Source: an uncultured bacterium (GTDB lineage: Bacteria; Bipolaricaulota; Bipolaricaulia; UBA7950; UBA9294). From it: DNA of 64,000 nt. The position numbers and the translations under genes were made by a program. Below the pieces are notes generated by a model that made no database searches, was not told where the DNA came from, and saw only the letters and a list, made by a program, of their open reading frames with translations. How positions within the stretch are numbered: the stretch's first letter is position 1; the number at the start of each line of letters is the position of its first letter. The stretch is taken from positions 1-64,000 of the forward strand of contig CAIOGO010000009.1 in NCBI GenBank assembly GCA_903857865.1, written 5' to 3'. Positions 41,923 to 50,506 of this stretch are shown here, piece after piece.

Positions 41923-43230
41923 ATGGTTCGAGTCAGGTTTGCGCCGAGTCCGACCGGGTACCTCCACGTCGGGGGAGCACGCACGGCTCTGTTCAACTGG
42001 CTTTTCGCACGGCACTCCGGCGGCGCCTTCGTGCTGCGCATCGAAGACACGGACCGCGAGCGATCGACCGACGAGGCGATCGAGCAGATTGTCGCCTCGC
42101 TGCGCTGGCTCGGACTGGACTGGGACGAGTACTACCGCCAGGCCGAGCGTCACGAGCGCCACCTGGAGGCGGCGGAATCGCTCCTTCGCTCCGGCGCCGT
42201 GTACGAAAGGGACGGCGCGTGGTGGTTCCGCGTTCCCGAGGCTGGCGCGACGGTGGTTCACGATGAGCTCGTCGGCGACGTCCGCTTCGACAACGATCAA
42301 CTCAAGGACTTCGTCATCCGACGCTCAGACGGCACGTTTGTCTACAACTTCGTCGTGGTTGTCGACGACGTCGACATGGGCATTACGCACGTCATTCGGG
42401 GCGACGAGCACCTGAACAACACGCCGAAGCAAATGCGCATCTACCAGGCGCTCGGGTACCCGATGCCGCTGTTCTACCATTTGCCGATGATTCTGGGTGC
42501 AGACCGCGGGAAACTGTCCAAGCGGCACGGCGCCACATCGGTTCTCGAGTATCGGGATCGGGGAATCCTGCCGGAGGCGCTGGTCAACTTCCTGGTTCGC
42601 CTCGGCTGGGCATACGGGGACGAGGAAGTGTTCGCGCGTGACGATCTGGTGCGGCTGTTCGCACTGGGGGACCTCAACAAGTCCGCGGCCGTGTTCGAGG
42701 ACGCTAAGCTCCTCTGGCTCAACCAGCAGCACATGAAGCGCGCCGATCTCGATTCGCTCGTCCATCTCGTCGAGCCGCTGGTCATCGCTCGCGGTCGCGT
42801 GACAAGCGAGATGTGGGCGCGCGTTGAGTCGGAGCGACTCCGCGTCGGCGCGAATCTCCTCCGGGATCGAGCGAAGACTCTGCATGATCTGGCCGCGACG
42901 ATGGAGATCCTCTTTCCGGTCCCCGTCGAGTGCGAGGACGGAGCGGCCGTGTCGGAGACCCAAGCGCGCCTGATGCGCGCTGTGGCAAGTGCGATCGAGT
43001 CTCTCTCGCCCTACACGCCGGAGACGATCGAGTGCGCCGTGCGGGGGGTCCTCGAGCGTGAGGGCGCCACGCTGAAAGACGTTGCGCTCGCCTGTCGCCT
43101 CGCCGTGACGGGCCGCAAGGCGGGTCCCGGGCTGTTTGAGATTCTCGCTGCGATCGAACCGGCCACGGTCGTTGCGCGGCTGCGCGCCGCTCACGCCCGG
43201 CTGAGCGGCGCGGGGGAGGGCGGCTCGTGA
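41923..43230 (+). CDS. gltX: Glutamyl-tRNA synthetase
   Basis: 435 residues. ATG 41923 gives the standard start MVRVRFAPSPTGYLHVGGAR, with HVGG as the class I HIGH motif; the KMSKS motif is KLSKRHG. RIEDTDRERS and the NFVVVVDDVDMGITHVIRGD region are typical. At 435 residues it is somewhat shorter than most bacterial GltX (about 470). It charges tRNA-Glu, and perhaps tRNA-Gln if the organism uses the amidotransferase route. Its stop overlaps the next start by 4 bases, tying it to the redox operon downstream. Confidence 0.94.
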   Translation: MVRVRFAPSPTGYLHVGGARTALFNWLFARHSGGAFVLRIEDTDRERSTDEAIEQIVASLRWLGLDWDEYYRQAERHERHLEAAESLLRSGAVYERDGAWWFRVPEAGATVVHDELVGDVRFDNDQLKDFVIRRSDGTFVYNFVVVVDDVDMGITHVIRGDEHLNNTPKQMRIYQALGYPMPLFYHLPMILGADRGKLSKRHGATSVLEYRDRGILPEALVNFLVRLGWAYGDEEVFARDDLVRLFALGDLNKSAAVFEDAKLLWLNQQHMKRADLDSLVHLVEPLVIARGRVTSEMWARVESERLRVGANLLRDRAKTLHDLAATMEILFPVPVECEDGAAVSETQARLMRAVASAIESLSPYTPETIECAVRGVLEREGATLKDVALACRLAVTGRKAGPGLFEILAAIEPATVVARLRAAHARLSGAGEGGS

Positions 43231-44363
43231 GGATCGCGCTTCTCGCGGCGGGAGTCTGGATGGCGCTTGCCGCAGCGGGTGGCGGGGTGGAGGTCCCTCT
43301 CGATGTCGTAGACGGCGTCACCTCGCTCACCACAGAGGGCTTTCTGCAGGCGATCGGTCTCTCCGGGCCCGGAACCCTTGAGGGGACCCTACGGCTTTGC
43401 GGCTGCGACCGCGCCGTGCGCGTCGAGTTTGCCGCCGACGGAGCGCCTGGACTCTTGGCCGACCTCGCCGGACGCGGTGTTCTCGAAACGATAGAGTGGG
43501 ACGGCGTCTCTGCGGACGGAAGCTACGTGGCGCGGCCCCAGTTCCTGCTTCCCGGCGAAGTTGGCGGGGAAGAGCCCGCCGCCTATCGCCTCCTCGTGAT
43601 CTGGAATCCTAACCTTCCCACCGTGCTTGTCTACATACGCGACACGTACCGCACCGGGCGGGCGGAGTTGGGTGGGCGAGCCGTGCGTCTGGCCGTACTC
43701 GACGAGGACAGCGATGGCGCGTACGACGATCTCCAGCACAACGCGCTGATCGTCGACGTGGACGGCGACGGCAAGCTGTCGGCGGCCGGAGACTCCCACG
43801 AACGCTTCGTTCTCGGCGAGCCGTTCTTTCTGGATGGACGGACCTACGCCGTGACGGTCGCGGCGCGAGACGGCTCGAGGATCACGGTCAACGAATCCCC
43901 GGTGCTTGCGACTCCTAAACTTCCGCTTCTTCCCGGCTTCCCGGCTCCACTCTTCGAGGCGACCGATCTTGAAGGACAGCGTTTCTCGCTCGGCGAGCTG
44001 CGCGGATACATCGTCCTCCTCTACTTCTGGGCCGGCTGGTGCGCCCCGTGCGTGGCGGAGCTTCCGACGATTCGGCGCGTGCAGGAGGACTATGCGTCGC
44101 GCGGCGTGGTCGTCGTCGGCGTCTGCATGGATCGCAGCGAGGCGGCGTGCCGCGCTGCTGTCAGCGACCACGGGATTGCGACTGCGCAGATCTTCGACGG
44201 GTCGGCCGGAGCCCTTGGCGCGCTGTATCGGATCCACGGGATCCCCATGACGTACCTGATCGACCGCGACGGAAGGATCTGGGCCCGTGGCCTGCGTGAC
44301 GAGGCCCTGCTGGCCGAGGTCGACGTCCTCGTGTGCCGCGTGCCGGAGGGTGACGGGGGATGA
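43227..44363 (+). CDS. Secreted TlpA-like thiol-disulfide protein with EF-hand-like insert
   Basis: 378 residues from GTG, overlapping gltX. A short hydrophobic N-terminus (ALLAAGVWMALAAAGGG) is a signal sequence or anchor. Residues about 30-225 form an unrecognised domain containing two acidic loops (DEDSDGAYDD and DVDGDGKLS) that fit calcium-binding DxDxDG patterns. Residues about 230-370 are a TlpA/ResA-type thioredoxin domain with redox site WCAPC in FWAGWCAPCVAELPTI and the cis-proline region HGIPMTYLIDRDG. It works outside the cytoplasm, probably reducing disulfides or heme-ligand cysteines. Downstream thioredoxin-like and polyferredoxin genes suggest the electron source. Confidence 0.87.
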   Translation: MRIALLAAGVWMALAAAGGGVEVPLDVVDGVTSLTTEGFLQAIGLSGPGTLEGTLRLCGCDRAVRVEFAADGAPGLLADLAGRGVLETIEWDGVSADGSYVARPQFLLPGEVGGEEPAAYRLLVIWNPNLPTVLVYIRDTYRTGRAELGGRAVRLAVLDEDSDGAYDDLQHNALIVDVDGDGKLSAAGDSHERFVLGEPFFLDGRTYAVTVAARDGSRITVNESPVLATPKLPLLPGFPAPLFEATDLEGQRFSLGELRGYIVLLYFWAGWCAPCVAELPTIRRVQEDYASRGVVVVGVCMDRSEAACRAAVSDHGIATAQIFDGSAGALGALYRIHGIPMTYLIDRDGRIWARGLRDEALLAEVDVLVCRVPEGDGG

Positions 44364-45391
44364 GACAGGCTCTCGCCGTTCTCCTCGCAGCTCTTGGTCT
44401 CTGTGTCTTTTCGGGCGCCGTTTGGCCCCAGGAGGGAATCCTCACGTTCGCGGTGGAACCGGATGCGCTTGACGTTTCTGCCGGCGGGCAGGCAGTCGCG
44501 CGGGTGCGGATTGTGAATACGACGGCACGGGAAGCAGATGACATCGAGCTTGTGTGGGCGGGTCCGGAGGGATTCTCTCGTGATCCTGGCCCCGCGAGCG
44601 TCGCCGTGCTCGGTGCGTTTGCGTCCACCACCATCGAGCTGACCGTTGTCGTTGAGGCGACAGCGCCGCAAGGGGAGACGCGAGGGCATCTTGAGGCTAT
44701 CTACACGTACTGCATCGATGATCTCTGCTATCAGATCGTTGCGCCCCTTGTTCTGACGCTTCGCGTCGCCGCCCCGACGGGAGCAACTCCGGATACTACG
44801 AGCGATGTCGGAACCCCGGCAAAGGCGGAGATCGAGATCCCGGGTCGCGTTCCGTGGCGGGGAGTCGCCTTCGGAGTCATTGGGCTACTGCTCGCTGTGG
44901 CAGGGCTCCTCTGGCGAACGCGACACCGCACGGTGCTCGCTGCAACCCTTGTCATCGCGGGCGGCGTGGCCCTCGGACTCGGCGTGTCGCTCAACCAGCA
45001 CAAGCAGGCGCAGGCCGTGGGTGCCGTGCTGTGCACGTCGTGCGTCGGGATCGAAACCGTGCAGACCCTGCGCGCCCGACTGTCGCTATCCCAGGCGGCT
45101 GCCGTCGAGCAGCTCACCGCACCGATCGAATTGCTTGTGTTCTACGCGCCGTGGTGTCGGTCCTGCCCGTACGCCGAGGAGTTGGTCGGCCTCGTCGCAG
45201 CCCGCAACCCGCTAGTTCGCTATCGCCTCGTGAACGCTGAGGCAGAGCGCGACCTCGCCGTCCAGCATGGAGTCACGCGCGCCGGGCGAACCGTCGTCCC
45301 GGCGATCGTCCATCTCGGAACGGGGAAGGTGCTGTTTGGAGCCGAGGACCTGGGCAATCGACTCGTCTCCCTCCTGCAGGAGGCTCCATGA
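44360..45391 (+). CDS. Membrane protein with N-terminal Ig-like and C-terminal thioredoxin-like domain
   Basis: 343 residues, 4-base overlap with the gene before. Signal sequence about 1-22, then an Ig-like domain (about 25-140, ending in YTYCIDDLCYQIVAPL with two cysteines). Two membrane helices follow (GVAFGVIGLLLAVAGLLW and TLVIAGGVALGLGVSL). A C-terminal thioredoxin-like domain carries YAPWCRSCPYAEEL, a CxxC site, preceded by another cysteine pair (LCTSCVG). The layout is like a reduced DsbD: an outer disulfide domain, a membrane section and a thioredoxin end. It probably passes electrons to the TlpA-like protein. Function is inferred from motifs and context. Confidence 0.75.
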   Translation: MRQALAVLLAALGLCVFSGAVWPQEGILTFAVEPDALDVSAGGQAVARVRIVNTTAREADDIELVWAGPEGFSRDPGPASVAVLGAFASTTIELTVVVEATAPQGETRGHLEAIYTYCIDDLCYQIVAPLVLTLRVAAPTGATPDTTSDVGTPAKAEIEIPGRVPWRGVAFGVIGLLLAVAGLLWRTRHRTVLAATLVIAGGVALGLGVSLNQHKQAQAVGAVLCTSCVGIETVQTLRARLSLSQAAAVEQLTAPIELLVFYAPWCRSCPYAEELVGLVAARNPLVRYRLVNAEAERDLAVQHGVTRAGRTVVPAIVHLGTGKVLFGAEDLGNRLVSLLQEAP

Positions 45392-46155
45392 GGATGACGA
45401 CCGGGCGGCGCGCCGTCCAGGGAATGGGCGTCGTCCTTGGCCTGTTCGGCGTCACCGGGATCGGCATGACGCACATTCTCTTCCCGGGTCTTCACTGCTA
45501 CGCCTGCCCGTGGGCCATCACGGTCTGTCCGGTGGGTCTTGTTCAGAACCTCGTGATCTTCGGCACCGTGCCCTTCTTCTGGGTGGGCGCCATGATCGTC
45601 TACGGCGTGGTTGCGGCGCGCGGCTTTTGCGGTTGGTTCTGTCCTTTCGGGACGTTGAACGACCTGCTCTCGTTTCGTCGGGCGCGCATTCGGTCCTCCC
45701 TCTCCTACGGCAAGTTCCTGATCCTCCTCGGGACGCTCGTTGGGGCGTGGGCGCTCACTGACACGATCTTCTGCAAGCTCTGCCCCGCTGCGTCGCTCGA
45801 AGCCTCCCTGCCGTACCTGTTCCTTGGCGTGGCCAAGGTGAATGGCCCCTTCCTCATCCACATGGCGACGCTCGGCGCAACGCTCCTCGGCATGGTCCTC
45901 ATCGCTCGTTTCTGGTGCCGCTATCTCTGTCCGATGGGCGCCATCCTCGCCCTGTTCAACCGCGTGAGTCTGCTCCACCTGGAGTGGAACCGCACCGAGT
46001 GCACCGGCTGCGAGACGTGCGTCGACGCTTGCCCGATGGGCATCGACCCGCGGCAGGAACACGATGGGCACAACTGCATCAAGTGCGGCGCGTGCACTGA
46101 GTCGTGTGTTCCGGACTCGCTCAAACTCCGCTGCGGGCCAAGGAAGGCGAAGTGA
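45388..46155 (+). CDS. Membrane polyferredoxin (NapH/CcoG-like 4Fe-4S protein)
   Basis: 255 residues, again with a 4-base overlap. Four or five membrane helices alternate with conserved cysteine motifs of the NapH/MauN family (CYACPWAITVCPVG, CGWFCPFG, CRYLCPMGAI). The C-terminus is a two-cluster ferredoxin (CTGCETCVDACPMGI and CIKCGACTESCV). These proteins move electrons across or along the membrane to periplasmic partners. Coupled to two thiol-disulfide proteins, it may supply reducing power for cysteine reduction outside the cytoplasm instead of a DsbD. The gene is followed by uppP with another 4-base overlap. Confidence 0.88.
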   Translation: MRMTTGRRAVQGMGVVLGLFGVTGIGMTHILFPGLHCYACPWAITVCPVGLVQNLVIFGTVPFFWVGAMIVYGVVAARGFCGWFCPFGTLNDLLSFRRARIRSSLSYGKFLILLGTLVGAWALTDTIFCKLCPAASLEASLPYLFLGVAKVNGPFLIHMATLGATLLGMVLIARFWCRYLCPMGAILALFNRVSLLHLEWNRTECTGCETCVDACPMGIDPRQEHDGHNCIKCGACTESCVPDSLKLRCGPRKAK

Positions 46156-46940
46156 TCTCCTACTTGGTCCTTGGCCTCATCCAGGGTTTGACGGAGTTCC
46201 TGCCGGTCTCAAGCTCCGGCCATCTGGTCCTTGCAGAAAGGCTCTTCGGCCTCACCTCGCCCGGACTCGTGTTCGAAGCCTGTCTTCATCTTGGGACGGT
46301 GGCGGCGATTCTCGTGTTCTTCCGCTCGGACCTTGCGGCGCTCGCTCGCGCGCTCACGCCGCGCGGGGACATCGGCCGACGCAAGGAAATCGGGCTCCTT
46401 CTCCTCGGCACCGTGCCGATCGTGGTCGTCGGCCTCGTCTTGCGCGGATCGGCGAACAGCTGGTTTCACTCGCTGTGGGTGGTCGGCGTCGGCTGGATGG
46501 CGACGGCGGGCATGCTCCTCCTGGCGGATCGTCGTGCCTGCCCGTCAGGCGCAGCTCAGCCTTCCGTTGCCGGCGCTCTCGCGATGGGTGTGGCGCAATC
46601 CGCGGCGCTCGTGCCTGGCGTGTCCCGGAGTGGATTCACCATCGGTGCGGGGATGCTCGCCGGGGTTCGCCCGGAGCGCGCGGCGCGCTTCTCGTTCCTT
46701 CTCTCCATCCCGGCTGTCGTGGGTGCGGCGGGACTCACTCTCTGGGACGGTTTGCAGGAACACGCTCTCGGCGACTCGAACGTCCTTGGGATCCTCCTCG
46801 GGGCGGCCGCCGCGTTCCTCGTCGGACTTCTGGCGCTGCGCGCCTTTCTCTCGCTCCTGGCGCGGACGCGATTGTGGCCGTTCGCCCTCTACTGCGCCGC
46901 GCTTTCGGTGACGGCGCTCCTCCTCGCTGCTCTGCGCTGA
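46152..46940 (+). CDS. uppP: Undecaprenyl-diphosphate phosphatase
   Basis: 262 residues from GTG. The two family motifs are intact: QGLTEFLPVSSSGHL at the N-terminus (Glu and the SSSGH serines) and PGVSRSGFTIGAGM in the second half. Seven or eight membrane helices are predicted. It recycles undecaprenyl diphosphate to the monophosphate needed for peptidoglycan and surface-glycan synthesis. It is the last gene of the gltX operon and overlaps the polyferredoxin stop by 4 bases. It converges on a minus-strand gene 5 bases away, with no terminator visible between. Confidence 0.94.
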   Translation: MISYLVLGLIQGLTEFLPVSSSGHLVLAERLFGLTSPGLVFEACLHLGTVAAILVFFRSDLAALARALTPRGDIGRRKEIGLLLLGTVPIVVVGLVLRGSANSWFHSLWVVGVGWMATAGMLLLADRRACPSGAAQPSVAGALAMGVAQSAALVPGVSRSGFTIGAGMLAGVRPERAARFSFLLSIPAVVGAAGLTLWDGLQEHALGDSNVLGILLGAAAAFLVGLLALRAFLSLLARTRLWPFALYCAALSVTALLLAALR

Positions 46941-46945
46941 GCCCT

Positions 46946-47839
46946 TCAGGGCATCGTCTTCGTGACGACGAAAATGACGGCGGCGACGAGGGACAGTGCG
47001 ACCAGGAGCACGGCGATCGTGGATGCGGCGCTCGGCTGCAACGGAGGCAGAGGACTCACAATAGGGGACGGTAGAGCGAGATCGGGAAGCGCATTCAGGA
47101 GCGTCGGATCCCCCGCCGTGCGGGAGACGACGACGAAGCGATCGATGATGTAGTTGCCTCTCGACCCTTTGTCAAGCGTCGTGCGCAGGCCTGTCGGGCT
47201 CGTCGTGTCGGGATTGTAGGGATCGACGATCGCGTACGTGGTCCCCACCTTCCCTGTCAGGACCACCCAGTGGCAGTCCTCGGTCTGGGACGACCCGCTG
47301 CGGCAGGCTGAGTTCCAGTGCACGCCGGCAACGATCGGGTTCCCTTGGCGCAGCGCGTGGTCGATGATGACGGCGGCCACGGGGTTCAGCCCGACGTTGC
47401 TGCGGTTCGTGTGGAAACTCAGCGCCACGCCCTTGGGCAGGTTGCTCCACTCCAAGCAGCATGAGCCGAGCGGATCCTGCGAGCACCCCCCATACCCGCG
47501 GCGGGCACGGAGCCAGTCATTGAGGATTCGAGGATCCATGCCCTGTTCCACGCTGCCGGTGGACGAGTGGGCCGCGGGGATCGTGAGAACGATCTCATCG
47601 TAGGAGAGCACGGCCGAGAACGCCGTGATCAGGCAGCCCGTGCCGCGAATTCGGTCGGGGCAGCCGTCCGTCCCTAGGGCGCAATCGCCCCAGGCTCCGG
47701 GACCGCTCGTGTACGCCTGGTTGAACGACGGCATGGCGTGCGGCAGCGCGATGGATTCCGCGTGTGCGGCGACGGATCCGAGACAAGCGACGAGGACAAG
47801 CGCGGCGAGAGCCGTGCGGAACGGCAGACTGCGGTTCAA
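46946..47839 (-). CDS. Secreted C39-like cysteine peptidase domain protein with C-terminal anchor
   Basis: 297 residues from TTG 47839, chosen because GAGGTGATC, a 9-base match to the 16S anti-SD end, lies just upstream and the start overlaps the HAD stop by 4 bases. A signal peptide (about 1-28) is followed by a domain like peptidase C39_2. Candidate residues are the cysteine in RGTGCLITAFSAVLS, the histidine in CHWVVLTG and the aspartate in AIVDPYNP. Several extra cysteines (CSQDPLGSCCLEW) may form disulfides. The protein ends in one helix (TIAVLLVALSLVAAVIFVV) and a short basic tail. It is probably an anchored secreted protease; the substrate is unknown. Confidence 0.72.
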   Translation of the reverse strand: MNRSLPFRTALAALVLVACLGSVAAHAESIALPHAMPSFNQAYTSGPGAWGDCALGTDGCPDRIRGTGCLITAFSAVLSYDEIVLTIPAAHSSTGSVEQGMDPRILNDWLRARRGYGGCSQDPLGSCCLEWSNLPKGVALSFHTNRSNVGLNPVAAVIIDHALRQGNPIVAGVHWNSACRSGSSQTEDCHWVVLTGKVGTTYAIVDPYNPDTTSPTGLRTTLDKGSRGNYIIDRFVVVSRTAGDPTLLNALPDLALPSPIVSPLPPLQPSAASTIAVLLVALSLVAAVIFVVTKTMP

Positions 47840-48558
47840 AGGATCACCTCTCGGACATCGACGGCCCTCGGAAACGCGAACAGCGGGACGACATTGCCTG
47901 GAAGCGGCGTCCCCTCGGGGCGAACCCACGCGGTGGCCAGCCCGGCCGCATGCGCGCCAAGGACATCCATCTCGTACGAGTCGCCGACGAACAGCGCCGT
48001 GGGCGCACGCGCGCCGAGGCGGTCCAGCAAGACGGCAAACGCGCGAGGATCCGGCTTGTAGACGTCGACGTCGCCGGCAACGACCACCGCGTCGAAGTGA
48101 TGCTCGATGTGCAGAGAGCGGATCTTCTCCCATTGGCCATCGGCGAGCCCGTTCGTGAGAAGGCCGAGCCCGTAGCCCGCGGCGCGAAGGTCGAACAAGA
48201 GCTCGCGGGTGCCGTCGAACAGGCGAACGCCGTTCGCGCGGCGGACGGCCCCGTACTTGGCGGCGATCCGCACGGCGAGTCCATCGGCGGAGAGGCCCCG
48301 TTCCGTCAAGAGCCGTCGCCAAACAGCCAAGCGTAGCTCGTCGGTCGACCCGGCGTCGCGCTCAAGGGCCACCCAGAGCGCGTCGTAGCGAGAGGCAAGG
48401 TCACGCACCGACCCGAACGGCTCGAGCGAGAGCCGGAGGCGATCGAAGGTCACCGCCACCACGCCGGCAGTCGACAGCGGATAGTACGAGAGCGTGTGAT
48501 CGAGGTCGAAGAGAATGTGGGAGAACGTCCGCTGGCCTGTCATCAGTTGATCGACCAC
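47836..48558 (-). CDS. HAD-family hydrolase
   Basis: 240 residues; GTG 48558 is preferred (GAGAGGGGG upstream), with ATG 48543 as an alternative. All HAD motifs are present: FDLDHT with the nucleophile Asp, LLTNG (motif 2), the lysine in VYKPDP (motif 3) and FVGDSYEMD (motif 4). A helical cap lies at about 30-105. The family includes phosphatases acting on small phosphorylated compounds such as phosphoglycolate or pyrimidine nucleotides (YjjG type); the exact substrate is not shown. It is translationally coupled to the C39-like gene downstream. Confidence 0.86.
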   Translation of the reverse strand: MVDQLMTGQRTFSHILFDLDHTLSYYPLSTAGVVAVTFDRLRLSLEPFGSVRDLASRYDALWVALERDAGSTDELRLAVWRRLLTERGLSADGLAVRIAAKYGAVRRANGVRLFDGTRELLFDLRAAGYGLGLLTNGLADGQWEKIRSLHIEHHFDAVVVAGDVDVYKPDPRAFAVLLDRLGARAPTALFVGDSYEMDVLGAHAAGLATAWVRPEGTPLPGNVVPLFAFPRAVDVREVIL

Positions 48559-48640
48559 GCCCCCTCTCTTATCCTCTTCCCATGCCGTGGCAAAGAGAGC
48601 GATCTTAGCCCACGCGGTTCCGTGCCTTCAAGGAGAGCTC

Positions 48641-49234
48641 ATGCGGATCATCGGCGGAGAACGGCGCGGCCGGAGGCTGGTCGAGTGGGACGACTCGGCC
48701 ATACGGCCGATGCGCGACTTCGTGCGTACGGCTCTCTTCAACATCCTCTGCGACTTCGTTCCCGACGCCGCCTTCCTCGACCTCTTCTGCGGGACGGGCA
48801 GCGTCGGCCTTGAGGCGCTGTCACGCGGCGCGCGGTCCTGTACGTTCGTCGACCGCTCGCCGGACGCCTGTGGCATTGTGCGGAGAAATCTCGACCTATT
48901 GGACTTCCTCCCCCGCGGCGAGGTCATCCGAGGCGATGCCTTTGGGACCTTGGAGACCCTGCGACAGGTGGGGCGGCGGTTCGATCTCGTGTTCGTCGGC
49001 CCGCCGTACTACAAGGAGCTCGTTCCGCGGGCGCTCGAGGCGCTCGGCGACGGCGCTCTCCTGGGCAGCGATCCTGTGGTCGTGGCTGAGATCCACAGCA
49101 CCGAGTCGATCGCCGAAGCGGTCGGGGAACTGTCCCTCGTCGATCGGCGGCGGTACGGGGACAACCAGCTTTGGCTCTACCGCACGGCCGGCGGCTCGGA
49201 TGACGCGGCCGCGGGAGGAGGAGACGAATCATGA
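48641..49234 (+). CDS. rsmD: 16S rRNA (guanine966-N2)-methyltransferase-like protein, altered motif IV
   Basis: 197 residues from ATG 48641 with AAGGAGAG upstream. The N-terminus (MRIIGGERRGRRLVEWDD), RPMRDFVRTALFNIL and the SAM-binding FLDLFCGTGSVGLEAL are characteristic of RsmD, which methylates G966 of 16S rRNA during 30S assembly. The catalytic motif IV, normally DPPY or NPPY, reads VFVGPPYYKE here: Gly replaces Asp/Asn. The rest of the fold appears complete. It overlaps surE by 4 bases. Loss of activity or a family-specific change are both possible. Confidence 0.88.
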   Translation: MRIIGGERRGRRLVEWDDSAIRPMRDFVRTALFNILCDFVPDAAFLDLFCGTGSVGLEALSRGARSCTFVDRSPDACGIVRRNLDLLDFLPRGEVIRGDAFGTLETLRQVGRRFDLVFVGPPYYKELVPRALEALGDGALLGSDPVVVAEIHSTESIAEAVGELSLVDRRRYGDNQLWLYRTAGGSDDAAAGGGDES

Positions 49235-50046
49235 ACGGCGAGGCGAAGCAGGAACGACTCATTCTGATCACCAACGACGATGGGATCACCGCTCCGGGCC
49301 TTCTTGCCCTCAAGCGCAGCCTCAACTCGCTCGGTCGAACGGAAGTCTACGCTCCTGACCGGAACTGGTCGGCGGCCAGCCGAACGCGCACATTCCACAA
49401 GCCGCTTCGCGTCGATCCCGTCCCGCTGCTTGACGGCAGCGTCGGATACGCCACGAGCGGGACGCCGTCGGACTGCGTGTCGCTCGCTCTCTTGGGCCTC
49501 CTCGACCGGCGCCCAGATCTCATCGTCTCGGGCATCAACGCCGGACTCAATCTGGGGCGCGATGTCTCATACTCCGGGACCGTCGCCGCGGCGATGGAGG
49601 GGGCACGATCGGGGGTCCCGGCTGTGGCTGTGTCGTACGACACCCTGCAGGCGCCGAGTGACGATCTTGACTACGACCGCGCTGCGGACTTCCTCCGTCG
49701 CCTAGCGGGTTTTCTCCTCGATCGTCCACCACTGCCCCCGGGCATTCTCCTCAACGTCAACGTCCCCTACTCCCCCGGCGGACGGACTCTGCGCACCCGG
49801 TTGACACGACTCGGCGGGGAGGCGTACTCGAACTACCTCGTCACGGGGAAGGATCCCCACGGCCGTGAGTACTACTGGATCACCGGCGACCCCCTCACGG
49901 GCGCCTCCGCCGGAGGGAGCGGCACCGACATTGAGGCGATCGCCGAGGGGTACGTGTCCATCACGCCGATCCACCTCGACATGACGGAGCACGCGCTGCT
50001 CACCGAGTTGCGGCCTTGGGAGCAAGAACTCGATCTCGCGGCGTAG
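49231..50046 (+). CDS. surE: 5'/3'-nucleotidase SurE
   Basis: 271 residues. The SurE signatures are present: ILITNDDGITAPGL (metal-binding Asp pair), APDRNWSAASRT (conserved Ser), TSGTPSDCV and SGINAGLNLGRDVSYSGTV (Asn of the metal site). The enzyme removes phosphate from nucleoside monophosphates and some polyphosphates and is linked to stationary-phase survival. Length is normal. It overlaps rsmD, and comEA follows after about 90 bases. Confidence 0.93.
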   Translation: MNGEAKQERLILITNDDGITAPGLLALKRSLNSLGRTEVYAPDRNWSAASRTRTFHKPLRVDPVPLLDGSVGYATSGTPSDCVSLALLGLLDRRPDLIVSGINAGLNLGRDVSYSGTVAAAMEGARSGVPAVAVSYDTLQAPSDDLDYDRAADFLRRLAGFLLDRPPLPPGILLNVNVPYSPGGRTLRTRLTRLGGEAYSNYLVTGKDPHGREYYWITGDPLTGASAGGSGTDIEAIAEGYVSITPIHLDMTEHALLTELRPWEQELDLAA

Positions 50047-50134
50047 TTGGGTCCCATGCTCCAGGTTCGTGCCCAGAACTTGTCTTTTCCGAAAGGAGAA
50101 GATAGGAAAGGGAGCGCGTTGCCATGGAGGTGTC

Positions 50135-50506
50135 GTGACGGACCAACAGGAGCGAGGACTCGTACTTCTGGTGTGCGCGGGGCTCCTCGTCGGCGGCGTC
50201 GTCCTGCTGTGGCCGAGGGCGAGGGACGCACACCCGTCGTGGGTACGTCCAATCCACGTGGCCGATGTGGTCGTCGTCGTCCCGACGTTCGTTGCAGCGG
50301 GCAAGGTGAATGTCAACACCGCGGACGCGACCGAGTTGACGAGATTGCCGGGCATCGGCGACGTGCTCGCGGCTCGCATTGTCGCGTATCGCTCGGCACA
50401 CGGTCCGTTCCGTACGCTCGACGATCTCGTCGCCGTCAAAGGGATCGGCCCATCTACCCTTAGCGGATTCCGCGAGTTGGCCACCGTCAGCGACGAGGGT
50501 CAATAG
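50135..50506 (+). CDS. comEA: ComEA-like helix-hairpin-helix protein
   Basis: 123 residues from GTG 50135 (TGGAGGTGT just upstream); an ATG at 50069 would give a poor N-terminus. One membrane helix (LVLLVCAGLLVGGVVLLW) anchors the protein. The C-terminal 65 residues are the classic helix-hairpin-helix unit: VNVNTADATELTRLPGIGDV, then RIVAYRSAHGPFRTLDDLVA and a second hairpin VKGIGPSTL. ComEA proteins bind double-stranded DNA at the membrane during natural transformation. No other competence gene is visible in the window. Its end overlaps the convergent queuosine gene by 7 bases. Confidence 0.87.
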   Translation: MTDQQERGLVLLVCAGLLVGGVVLLWPRARDAHPSWVRPIHVADVVVVVPTFVAAGKVNVNTADATELTRLPGIGDVLAARIVAYRSAHGPFRTLDDLVAVKGIGPSTLSGFRELATVSDEGQ

